Below, in pieces: positions 1-10,555 of a stretch of 64,000 nucleotides of DNA. The notes beneath the pieces are model-generated. The model had not been told where the DNA came from. It did no database searches and worked only from the letters and a program-made list of their open reading frames with translations. Origin of the DNA: Aquanectria penicillioides (Eukaryota; Ascomycota; Sordariomycetes; Hypocreales; Nectriaceae); assembly GCA_003415625.1 (NCBI GenBank), contig PYIU01000002.1, positions 1,798,001 to 1,862,000 on the forward strand, in the 5' to 3' direction. Each line of letters begins with the position of its first letter. The first letter of the stretch is position 1. Both the position numbers and the translations under genes were made by a program.

Positions 1-467
1 GCGACTATTGCGACGACGACTGCCACTGTTCACGGGTTGCGGACTGGCGAGGCTGTGCGACAATCACACACCCGATTCTTTTTTCTTCCCTCTTTTTCAT
101 TCTCCTTGTCCCAGCTCGGCTCTGGTCGCTTTGTCCCTCTGTTCTCTGCTTGCAGCCCAGACCCTCCGTTTGTCTGCGACAAGATCTCAATACACTCACC
201 CATGTCCCGCTTTTCCTCCAAATGCTGCCTGCGTCGTCATATGCCGCGATGCGAACTTGCCACTGACTGCCGTGGCACAGATTTAGCTTCCTTCGCCGTT
301 TCATTCCCTCGATAAACCCTTCTCCGGCTGTGATACGCGGAACGGGACCCCCTCACACCATCTATTCCTTGACTCTCGCGTCCTCCCGCTTCTCCCGACC
401 CTCCGACCGTCCACATCTATATCTCGTCCGTCTCAGCCCCGCTCCATATGCGTAGTGGCAGATAACC
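1..467. other. Left-edge leader and promoter region of the LRR gene
   Basis: There is no recognisable gene here. The stretch is rich in C/T tracts on the + strand (for example near 78-110 and 700-720 of the following gene), as is common just upstream of fungal start codons. It most likely holds the promoter and 5' leader of the LRR gene that begins at 468. Short open frames on both strands are unsupported. Confidence 0.4.
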
Positions 468-3068
468 ATGGATTCAGAAGACGGAGAACTGTTCATAAAG
501 GTATGAGTGATTTTGCAGATGGCAACTGGCAGCCATGTTGTAGCCTTGCTAACTCCAAAACAGCAACTGGCTGGCTTCGTGCGGACGCACGAGAAGGCCC
601 TTGCCAACGCCCTTCAATTTCAGCGCCGTGAAGTTCGCCACAAGTCTTCGCAAAGCACCAGCGCGGCAACTATCCCCCAGACCGCGAATACCCTCCCCGA
701 ACGCCCCTCAACTTCCTCTTCGACCTCGAGCTCCCTCGCTGCTGCCTTGTCCCTTGGCTCCCTCAGCTTTACCTCGCACAATGTCAAGTCTGCAAAGTTG
801 GCTCTGACCCCTCACCACCTCTTCTACCTCCTCTCCCGCTTTGAAGAACTCGGCATCAATGTTGGACCCATGAAAGTCCGCCTCGAGAACCTCCACGACA
901 GCTCCTCATCTGCCAACTATGTCTCTTTCCTCAGCAACACGCAAAGATCACGGAGCAAGGGCTCCGATATCGATTCTATCCACTCTGTCTCGAGCATGCG
1001 AAGTGTCATGTCTGGCATGTCTGCCCTATGGGCGAGCTTCGGCATCGGCGCCAGCATCTCAGCTGCTCGAACAGAACGTCAGAAGGCTGCCCTTCAAGCT
1101 GATATGAAATATCTTTACTCCGCCTTCACCAAGATCCCTTGCTTAAGATTAGCTCCTGACTGGCGAGCGCGCCTCATTCGCGGTTATGAAGAATTTCCCT
1201 TCGACTCCGCCGTCCCGCTCTATGCCTTCAAGAATCTACAGGCCCTCGAAGTTAGCAGCATCGATTTCCGACAATTCTTCGGCTGGGACCGTCTTGCCGA
1301 TCAATTGCGATCGTTGACCCTCAAGCGCGCCGGTATCGAAGACCCTGCGGACATCCTGATCGATATTGTCCTTGATGATATGGATAAGCGACGTAGGCGA
1401 TCGTCGAAGGCACAATCTTCGCCGACGAACGCGTGGCCAGGCAGCAGCAGCCCTCGACGAAGTGGCACAAACTCCAGTCACCCGGAGCTGCACAGGGCCG
1501 CGTCTGCTCCCAGCTCACCTGATCCACGTGTCTCTGGCGAGCTGCGCATCGGTTCCATGACTACTAGCGAGCACGCCGTTGAAGACAGCGGCAGACGATC
1601 ATCCATCGGTCGAGACGATGTTGATGGTATGCCCAGCTCTCCGAAGAAGGGGAGTCGCCCTCGCAGCAACTCACCTCCTCGACCAGCTAGCTCCCGGACG
1701 CAGTCCCATCCCAGCCGTGGCCACCATCGTATGCGGCGGTCGGGATCTGGAAGCTCACACTCCAGCCTTTCGGACTCTTGGACCCACCACCATGCTCGTG
1801 GCAGTTCAGGAAACCTCCTCCCCATGGGAGTTCTCCCTGCTTCCAAGTGGCGTTTCTTGAGGCATCTCAGCCTTGCCGATAATTCTCTGCACTCCATCCC
1901 CCAGGCCAGCCTCGCTCCCCTCTCCAACACCCTCTACTCACTTGACCTCTCCTCCAACCTGTTCAGCCAGATCCCAGATAGTCTGGCCACCTTGACTGCG
2001 CTCCGTGCCTTGAACCTGTCCCATTGCATGATCGACTCACTTCACTCATTGACCCGCAACCCACTTCCCGCCATCACTGCTCTCAACCTGCGGGCCAACA
2101 GGCTGCAGTCCCTCGCGGGCATTGAGAAGCTGTTCCCGCTGGAGCGTCTTGATCTCCGAGACAACCGCTTGGTCGATCCCATGGAGCTTGCTCGACTGAC
2201 CGGCATTCCCGAGATCCGTGAGATCTATGTTGAAGGTAATCCTTTCAGTCGCACCCACAAGGATTACCGTGTAACTATCTTCAATCTCTTCCGCAAGACC
2301 CCTGGATACACTGAGGACGTCATCATCGATGGCACGGGTCCTACCTACTCTGAGAGGCGACAACTTGTTGATCGTCCTCCCATCCCTGACTCCGTTCCGG
2401 TGGTGAAACCGCGGGCTCCTGAAGTTCCAACCGTTGATGTTAGCAAGCCCGCAATCGTCTACAACGCTCCCAGGGAGCCCGCCGTGCTCCGCAAGGAGAG
2501 ACCCGCCCCTAAAGCGGTTATGAGTGAGGTCAACACTACCTCGACTCGTCGTCGAAAGACTCCAAAGAGGCGCATTGTGGACCTGGCCACTAATGATGGT
2601 ATCCCATCCCCTACTGCAGTGGACTTGCGTGGCACAAGGCCAATCATCACGCCCGTCCAGGTCCCCATCACAACGGATGGGAACTACCGTATTTCCCAAC
2701 AAACTGAGGCTCAACTCTTGCCACCAGTGGTGTTATCAGCCAACTCCACGAACGGCTTCGTGAGCTCTCCTGAAGTTCCCCGGATCGATACTAGTGTAAT
2801 GCCAGATCTCTCCTCCGTATACCCCTCAAATGACAACGCTCAGGATTGGGATGCCAGCGGCGAAATCTATCGGCAAAAGATTGAAGCCTTGCGGGACAAG
2901 GTCGGAAACGGGTACCTCTCTGTTCTTAGCGAGGAGAGCTGGGCCCCCAATGGCTCTTCAGACTTTGCTTCATCTGGTCTCCCATCACCAGCCGCCCTTC
3001 GTGCGGCCCACACACCCCATCACATGCCACCCGCTCAAGCCATTCACAGTGGCCGAACGCTTGGTTAA
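468..3068 (+). CDS. Leucine-rich repeat protein with disordered flanks, 845 aa
   Basis: There are two exons, 468-500 (11 codons, MDSEDGELFIK) and 564-3068. The 63-nt intron (GTATGA donor, GCTAAC branch, CAG acceptor) is phase 0, and splicing joins FIK to QLAGFVRTHEKALANAL in frame. Residues about 60-240 form a conserved-looking N-terminal region. About 290-430 is Ser/Pro/Arg-rich low complexity. About 440-600 carries an array of SDS22-like leucine-rich repeats (LRHLSLADNSL, LYSLDLSSNLF, LRALNLSHC, ITALNLRANRL, LERLDLRDNRL) closed by an LRR-cap-like segment around YVEGNPF and YRVTIFNLF. The tail is disordered. LRR arrays of this type bind proteins; no enzymatic domain is visible. The partner is unknown to me, so I give no symbol. 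This gene shows no frame break, unlike many neighbours. The start is the first ATG and gives a clean splice. Confidence 0.85.
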
Positions 3069-4914
3069 GCATCACGCTCAAACTCAATAAGCCTTGATCG
3101 GAGGATGATACCCAAATGATACCCATATACCCCTTTAGTTGTAGGATCCAATAGATCCCACAGCTTGATCTGCGTCTATCCTTCTTCGGCTGGCTTATTT
3201 CAGGAGAGTTGACCCTGATGCCTTATGTCGACTTTGTTTTACTTTGCCGGATTACAAGATTGTTGTTGTTTTGTTTTTGAATGATATCATGGAGCATAGC
3301 GATTGTGGCGTTTTAAGGACAGGGGTTCATTTTGCATTTGTTTTTACCATGCATTATCATCATCATGTTGCATGTTGCTTTATTTCACTTCACCAGAGCT
3401 GCCCTGTTTGTCTCTTTCACTTTATGTTGCTCAAAACCATTGGACCGCATCTAGAGGCCTCTCTAGTATACGTTGGACGGACTTCCGTCTTGAGAGGCAT
3501 GGTTTCTTTTTTTTCTTTTTTCCCAGGGCATACTCTTGCGCTTTGTTTTACTCTCTTGGAAGATTGCTACATTTTGATTGTTGAATTTGGGAACGGCGTT
3601 TAGGAGCCACAGAGGGAGGCATCGATTTATTTCAAGTACTCTCCTATTTGGTTTAGTGTGGCATGGGTTGGAAGAAAAAAATTCTCCCTTTTTTTGATTT
3701 CGCATTGCGGTTGGGCAGATTTGAGGAGGGCGGAGTGGGAAGAATGGGTGTAATACATGACAGCTTTTGATCTGCGATTGGCCTTGATACTGCTGCCTCC
3801 TCCGTGACTACGATGAATGTTAAATTGTATCCCTGCTTCTCAGCCTTGCGGACTCTTGCTTGGGATTGAAACATGTGGGCATGTGGCCGCCTCTCATGGT
3901 CAGCATATGGCACTAGTTGACTTCTTGCAATTGTTCCATGCGAACCTGAGAGGGAAATGACTTCCGGCCCAGCCGTTGGCTGACGTGACTTGTGTGGATG
4001 TGCGCCAGATGAAACTCGCATGACCAACCCATCGTCACATATTGACACTGTCTCATCTGTGCTCGAAGTATAACTCAACCCACGTTTCTTTTCTTAGGTG
4101 GTCGCTCGGGACTTTGGTCGGGGGGTGGAAGGGCTGTCGAGCAAGGTGTGATCAGAACTTCGTAAGCAGAGGCTGGACTCTTGACTCGGATGTTTCCATT
4201 TGCAGGGTGGGTGTAAGATTGGGTGACTTGGGTGTGGGAGGGTACAAAGTATGTGGTACGCAAGATCTATGGCCTGAAAGGGGGGGTAGACGGCCTTTCC
4301 ACTGGTTTATTGGTCGCATATCAAGTAGAGCGACTGAAAGATGTGGCTTGTGTGATGTCGCATGTGTCATCGCGGAACAGGCATATTCGTATTCACACAC
4401 TTGAATTATTGAACCAGGCTGAGAAATCACAGATTCACATGAGGTTCCTCTCCAAAGTCTAGTTGAGCAATCGCGCGACATAAGAATCGAAAGTCTCAAA
4501 GTATCATGTTACATAAAATAGGCTAGGAAAGCTGGCGGGCTCTCTGCCGTCGGCGCTGCTGCTGGGCTTCAGAGAGGAGCAGTTGATGGTTCAAACTGAT
4601 GGAAAACGCCAACCACCTCGTTCGGCCAAGTAAGCGAGATCGACCTCCCTGGTGCTACATTGTGATCACGGCCCGCAAGTCCAGGACTCTCTTTATCCAG
4701 GTGAGCCACCGGCCCTCGGCCGTCAGTTCATGCAAGCCAGCTGGCATCTTGACAGGGCCGCCTGGTCGCTTCCTGGGCCGGGTGGAGGATGGATTGTGGG
4801 GACTGTGGAAGGCATTTCCAAAATCTTACGCCTACGGGCGCATCTATCCTAGGAGCAGGGCCTCATCTCTTTTCTACTCATCAATTTTTCATCGTCAATC
4901 GTGGCATTCGTCCA
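3069..4914. other. Convergent intergenic region, LRR gene to DHFR
   Basis: These are the 3' flanks of two convergent genes. The + strand from about 3180 to 3710 is T-rich, consistent with a 3' UTR and polyadenylation zone. Open frames here have no recognisable protein features. I see no repeat or RNA gene. Confidence 0.4.
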
Positions 4915-5633
4915 TTAATCGGTCTTTTCCCACATCTGGAACTCGTACTTGGTCCCGCCTCCTCCTGACCGCCCTCGGCGATCTCCTCACCGGTCCACTG
5001 CTCATGCTCCTCTCTCGGCCTCCTCACCCAGTTCGTGACGCTCGGTCCCCCAGCTTCAGAGGGAAGAAGGTGTCGCATTCAAAATCGCGCTGGATGCTCG
5101 TCAGCAGCACCCGGCGCGCCTCGGGCACCTTGAGCGCGGCATCATAGATCTGCCCCCCGCCCATGATAAATACCCGGGCTACGTCCGCGCGGGCGCGGGC
5201 GTACTGCAACGCGGCCTCAAGCGATGACACCTTGACGGCCTCAGCGCGTGGATCGAGATCCAGAGCTGGAGGCATGGTCGGCGCGGAGCGAGAAATGACA
5301 ATGTTGAGACGGTCCTTTAGAGGACGGAATTTGGCTGGGATGGACTCCCACGTCTTGCGGCCCATGATGACAGCGTTGATTGCCGTCGAACCAGTGGGCA
5401 CCTGTAGAGGATGTGGATTAGCCTCTCACCTCTCCAAGTAGAGCCTATCGTCTTCCTGCACGGCAGAGGCGAAGCTAGGTCAGAGCCATTTATACCTGTG
5501 GTGGGAGGCGTGCTGTGACACGTGCGAAGTACTGCATCTCCTTGCGCAGCCCGGTCCAGGGCATGGAGCCGTTAAGCCCGATGCCCATATTCCGGGTTGC
5601 GGCGACAATGAGGGTCAGTTCGAGGGGTTGCAT
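4915..5633 (-). CDS. Dihydrofolate reductase, about 208 aa, with two apparent frameshifts
   Basis: The enzyme reduces dihydrofolate to tetrahydrofolate with NADPH, for thymidylate and purine synthesis. Exon 1 is 5633-5496 (46 codons) and exon 2 is 5401-4915. The intron 5495-5402 has a GTATAA donor and a CTACAG acceptor and is phase 0. Residues 9-26 (IVAATRNMGIGLNGSMPW) hold the N-terminal nicotinamide loop. VIMGRKTWESIP (57-68) is the folate/NADPH signature and FIMGGGQIYDAA (about 124-135) the glycine loop. The frame then breaks. After CDTFFPLKLG the family-like text continues in a second frame (EEHEQWTGEEIAEGG) and finishes in a third (TKYEFQMWEKTD, stop at 4917-4915). One extra base in the C run 5047-5051 and one in 4954-4956 (+ strand) would restore a single frame of 208 codons, a normal fungal length. 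Identity is certain. Whether the breaks are real or sequence error cannot be told from the DNA alone. Confidence 0.93.
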
Positions 5634-6971
5634 CGTGAAATCGGGAGAGTTTGCTGGTGATGGAATTGAATCCCAAACGAGCAGCGGGAGGTGTGAGTGG
5701 TGTCTTAGTCCGGGCGGCTCCACGGCCACGGCGTGGGGCCGACTTATGAAAGCGCCTCGCCGTCTGGCGACAGGGAGCCAGCAGCATCGTCCCACACCCA
5801 TCTCCAGATCTGGAGGCCACTCTTGGGCGATCTTGCATGAGGCCCCAGATCACCCTGGCGTCGCACTTTTTGCCGTTGCAGTCAACCTGCCGATTGGTGT
5901 GAGCGCAGCTTTTTTTTTTTTTTTTTTTTTTTCGTCAATGGTTCTGGTGTCCACCCCAGGACGAACTTGGAGGCCTTGGATTGGACGATGGGAATGGGGA
6001 ACATGATCCATCCCAGACCAGATGGCCCGTCGGTTGGACCCCGAAAACACCATGTCAGTGCTGTCGATCCAAGGAATCTAGATAATGATCGATGGTTGTG
6101 CCTTGTTTCAATTGAATTTACCGAGTGGGCAAGCCAGGGATCTCGTGTGGATAGGTTTTGGCACGGTAGGGATGGAGGAGAGGGGTGTTGTTCCCCCGCT
6201 GCCATGCCCATTTTTTTTATTTTTAGGAACTAGTGTCTTCCCATCTGCCTCTGTTTACTTGTGATCAAGATCCTCGAGGATTGTCTGGGAGGAAATATGC
6301 GAGGCGGCTTCAGGCGACCGACAGCTTGGCCAAGCGCCGCCGCCGCCGGGGGGTTTTGCTTCCCACAGCAAAGCACTGACGGGTTGCTCAAGGCTGAGAA
6401 GAGGCTTCTCCGGCGACACGGGGAGAATGTGGCGGCGATCGTTGACACCTAGTGTCCCGTCACAGGAAACTATCCACGATTCAAGCACACCGTTTTTTTG
6501 CGAGAAATCGATGGCCGTAGACCAAAACCTCCATTCCCCAGATGCAAGATGCGCCAGATGCACCCCCATCTGAGCGTAGCCTCAACAGGGACTAGCGTGA
6601 TCTCCGTGCTGACTAACCCCTGACTACTCTGTCACGAATCCAGGATCGTTGGTCCGTGCGCCCCGACTTCACGCGTTGTCTGTTTTTCGCACGCCTTGCG
6701 CAGAGCCGCTGGCCGACGTCACGCCTCCTCCTGATGCTGCCGACTTCCATCAACCACTCGCCAACGAGGCCTCCGTTCGACTCCTAACTTGGCCACCTAC
6801 GAGATCTGCTTCGTCCGGAGTGTGTACCGGCTTCCAGATGCCTGGAGTCGCCTCCAGCCCCGGACCGAGCCCGCGCGCCTCCTCTCCCTGACGCGGTGAT
6901 TCATCCCGAACCCCCCTGCGCCAGCGACTCCCCCGATTCTCCAACAAACATTGCCATCTGTGCCTTTGACT
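5634..6971. promoter_or_regulatory. Shared divergent promoter region of DHFR and the NTO1-like gene
   Basis: The two genes are transcribed away from each other, so this 1.3-kb stretch must hold both promoters and 5' leaders. It contains an uninterrupted run of 23 T at 5910-5932 (A on the DHFR coding strand), the kind of poly(dA:dT) tract known to disfavour nucleosomes. I identified no specific factor site. Short open frames here lack protein features. Confidence 0.5.
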
Positions 6972-9900
6972 ATGGCTCCTACTTCGCCTACTCCCCCGCC
7001 CCCTGCGGCCAGGCGGCGTGGACGTCCTCCGGGCACCACCAACGCTGCGCGCGCCGCGAGGCAAGCCGCGCTTGCGGCGGGTGTCGCATCCGAACCCCCG
7101 CCCAAGAAGCGGCGATATGTCCCGGTGGTCCTGGTGGTGGTGGTCGTTTCGTCGATTCCGACATACTCGATACTCCCAGTGCCGTCGGCTCCTCAACTGT
7201 ATCAAGGTCCCGAAATGCAGCCCGGGAGGCCCTCAATGGCGCTTCCCCGTCCCTCCACTCACGACGGGATAGAAGTGCTCGAACGCGAGCAAATACCAAC
7301 GAAGAAGACCTTGAAGAAATGCACTGGGGCTCCGCTGCGGCGATGGCGGCTTCGGTGAAACAGGCCGAAGATTACAAACCCCGAGAGGAGCGGAGCTGGG
7401 AGGACTTCCATCCCAACCTTGATATTGAAGCAACTTTTATCGTCCTCCGTTCTGAAGATGTCGATGGCATCTCTCAGGAAACTCCCGATCATTCGGCTGC
7501 CCAGTCGTCAGCGACGCCGTTGAACGAATCTTCGACCCGTCCAGGCAGCCCAACCCCGCATCTACCGGAAACACACCGAACCCTCAGGGTCGCGCAGACT
7601 CCAGCTCCTTTGATAATCCCAACGGTACTCCATCACGACGCACTCGACGGCCTACTCGAGATGTCGTTAGTTTTTATAGCAGTCGGCCGATGGATTTTGC
7701 CACCACGCCGAAAACCCCGAAGATTCTACCCATTCAAAACCAGACACCAAAAGAGAAACTGGACTTGAAATTACCATCATATCGAAAGACAAACCGGATC
7801 GAATTGTTCGAGAGCAAGACATTTGGCCAGGCTCGATATGTTGACAAAGCGATGAGTAACGTCGGCTATCAAGAGAGCGACCACTTTATTCGCCCCGAAC
7901 AGACCCTTATCAAGGCCTCGGATGGCAACGCTGAAGACGATGCGGACCAAGCCGAGGCCGCAAACTCCGATGACCAGGTATCCCATACACGAATTGGCCG
8001 TGTCGAATACGACATGGACGAGCAAGATGATATGTGGCTCGAACAATACAATGCCCTGCGCAAGCAGAACGAGCTGGAAGAAATCACGCGAGAAGTCTTT
8101 GAGATCACCATGACCAAAATCGAAAAGGAATGGCACGCCCTCGAAAAGAGGATTCCAAAGCCTAATCCTAAACCTCCCCAAACCCACCGTCCGCGATCAA
8201 GCTCTGCTGCTGCCGTTAACGGCGAACCGCAAGGCGGAGAAGAACCGGATTCCAAGTGCGCTATTTGCGACGATGGTGACTGTGAAAACACCAACGCCAT
8301 CGTCTTTTGCGATGGCTGCAATTTGGCCGTTCACCAGGAATGCTATGGTGTTCCGTTCATCCCCGAAGGCCAATGGCTCTGTCGAAAATGCCAACTCTGT
8401 GGCCGTGGAGTTCCGGTGAGAACTGCTCCATCAACCGTTTCCATGTGATTGCAAACTAACTTGTCAACTTAGACCTGCATTTTCTGCCCTAACACTGACG
8501 GTGCTTTCAAGCAAACCAACTCATCCAAATGGGCCCACTTGCTTTGTGCTATGTGGATTCCCGAGGTATCATTGGGAAACCATACATTCATGGAGCCTGT
8601 TATGGATGTAGAAAAAGTCCCAAAGAACAGATGGAAGTTAACATGCTACATCTGCCGGCAGAGGATGGGGGCCTGCATTCAATGTAGCAACAAAAACTGT
8701 TACCAGGCTTTCCATGTGACCTGCGCTAGGAGGTCTCGGTTATTCCTTAAGATGAAGACGAGCCAAGGCGCCCTCGCCGTGTTGGATGGCGGCATGGTTC
8801 TCAAGGCGTTTTGCGATAGGCATTGCCCTGTCGACTATTCCATGAGAATGGGGTTCATCAAGCGACAAAAGTGGCGAAGAAGTTTTACAAGAAAGCCATG
8901 AGAGGACGTATCTGGGCTGATAACCCAGCCATGGCAAATGCGATTGCCGCACAACACCGCAACGCCATTACGGACCATCCTCCAGACGAGTCCCAAATGA
9001 CAGGAGCCAAGAATTCCGCCGTTCTTGGAGGCGACAAAAAGAAGGGCCAAGCCCCAAAGAACCTCTGGAAACTGCCCTCCGGTGCCCCTATCATCCCTCA
9101 GGCAGTGTTCGAGGTTGTGGAGGCCTCTATTCAGAGATTCCCCTTCCGCAAGCGAAAAGATTTCCTCAGTGAGGCTTGCCGCTACTGGACATTGAAACGT
9201 GAAGCCCGCCGGGGCGCCGCATTACTGAAGCGTCTCCAGCTCCAGATGGAGTCATTCTCATCAATGGAGCTGACAAGACGCGACTTTGCCGCTATGGGAC
9301 CAAGCGGAAAGGCCAGGCTAGCCAGGCGTATCGAGTTCGCGCAGAATTTGATCAAGGACCTGGAACAGCTCAAGGCGCTTTCAGAAGAAGTTGTGAAGCG
9401 AGAGGAATTAAAAAAGGAAGCCGGTGAGCTTGAACTCGACTTCGTGGATGAGTGTTACTTCCAGTAGCCAAACTCCTCGGCCTGGAATTGAGAGAGCGAT
9501 CAAGTAAGAAGCCCCGTATCGTCCGATTGTTTGAAGATCATATTCTAACTTGTTTATAGTCTAGACAAGGACCTGTTCCTCCAGGGATTGGAAATGTTAC
9601 GGGATCGTGTAGAAACACGGTTCTATGTGACTGGTCTGTCATTTGCAGCAGATCTTTGCGAAATCATTAGCGCCGGCATCATCACACCCCCCCAGAACGC
9701 GATTGATCCAACCGAGTCGCACTTTCAACCGATTGATGCCTCTCCAACTAAGAATACTTTCGCAGATATCCGTGAACGGCGGAAGTTGGGCAAGCGAATC
9801 TTGAAGGCGGTTCAACCATACATAGAAACTGCTCTGCGTGTCGAGGCAGAGATATCACAAAAACCTGCAGAAGGTTTACAGAAAGAACTCGAAACAATGT

Positions 9901-10555
9901 TGGACAACAGCGTCGAGATAGGGCGACCAGCTCCAGCCATGATAAGGGAGAAGCTGGTTGAAGTTGAGGAAGAGGATGATACCATCATGGTGGATGCTCC
10001 ACAGGAGCTCCAAATCACTGTCAAGGGCCCTGTTCCAGATGACGGGGATCCGATGGACACGGGAGACGACGCCGATGAAGAGGGAGGGAATATCGAGGTC
10101 AAAACAGGTCTGGGGATCATTGACGAAGACGAAAGCAAAGAATCTCTTCACAGCGTGGTCAAGTCATCGGATACCCCCCAGATACCGATGGATATGTTCA
10201 AGGCCTCGACCGACGCAATCTGGGCCCCCAACACCTCCCCAGTCCAACGGAAGCCTTGGCCTTGACCCAGCAGACCCACTTGCTGAAGGAGGCGTGATAT
10301 GGTATCTGAAGGGATACGAGCCGCGGGGCACGTCGGTTCTCGGCGAGCACTGGGCTGGCAGAGATGCAGTGCGGATGCTTAGTGAGGACCTAACGGATAT
10401 GGATGATGAAGAGTTGAAGGGCCTAGGGATGGACGTTGACCATGGGGTTTCGTCAGTCGCGTCGAGGTTGACGGCCACCTAGACGCAGCAACCACAACCG
10501 CGAAGGCCAAGGCCAGCAAGTCAAAAAACGGAGGACTTCGACTCGAAGGCGGTGA
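6972..10555 (+). CDS. NTO1: NTO1/BRPF-like PHD-finger scaffold of a histone acetyltransferase complex, about 1158 aa
   Basis: This is a homologue of Nto1/BRPF, the scaffold that ties a MYST acetyltransferase (NuA3 in yeast) to histone H3. The N-terminus is basic (ARRRGRPPG, an AT-hook-like motif). An enhancer-of-polycomb-like segment (YVDKAMSNVGYQESDHF to EKEWHALEKR) is followed by PHD1 (CAICDDGDCENTNAIVFCDG, closing at WLCRKC), a zinc knuckle (CQLCGRG) and an extended PHD (TCIFCPNTDGAFKQ, CYICRQRMGACIQC, FHVTCARRS, FCDRHCP), which together form a PZP module. A degenerate bromodomain-like region (LDKDLFLQGLEMLRDRV) comes next, and the C-terminal tail ends RRTSTRRR. Exons are 6972-8415, 8473-9503 and 9560-10555, with good GTGAGA and GTAAGA donors and a TTCTAACT branch. 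The reading frame is broken about eight times (near 7124, 7466-7530, 8840, 9461, 9484, 10221, 10446 and 10525). All but one need a single added base; after correction the exon phases agree. Confidence 0.88.

Noticed and set aside
5020..5070. A short intron (GTGAGG to GAGCAG, about 30 nt) in the DHFR C-terminus
   Set aside because: It is too short for a fungal spliceosomal intron, has no branch site, and its length is divisible by three, so it would not correct the frame.
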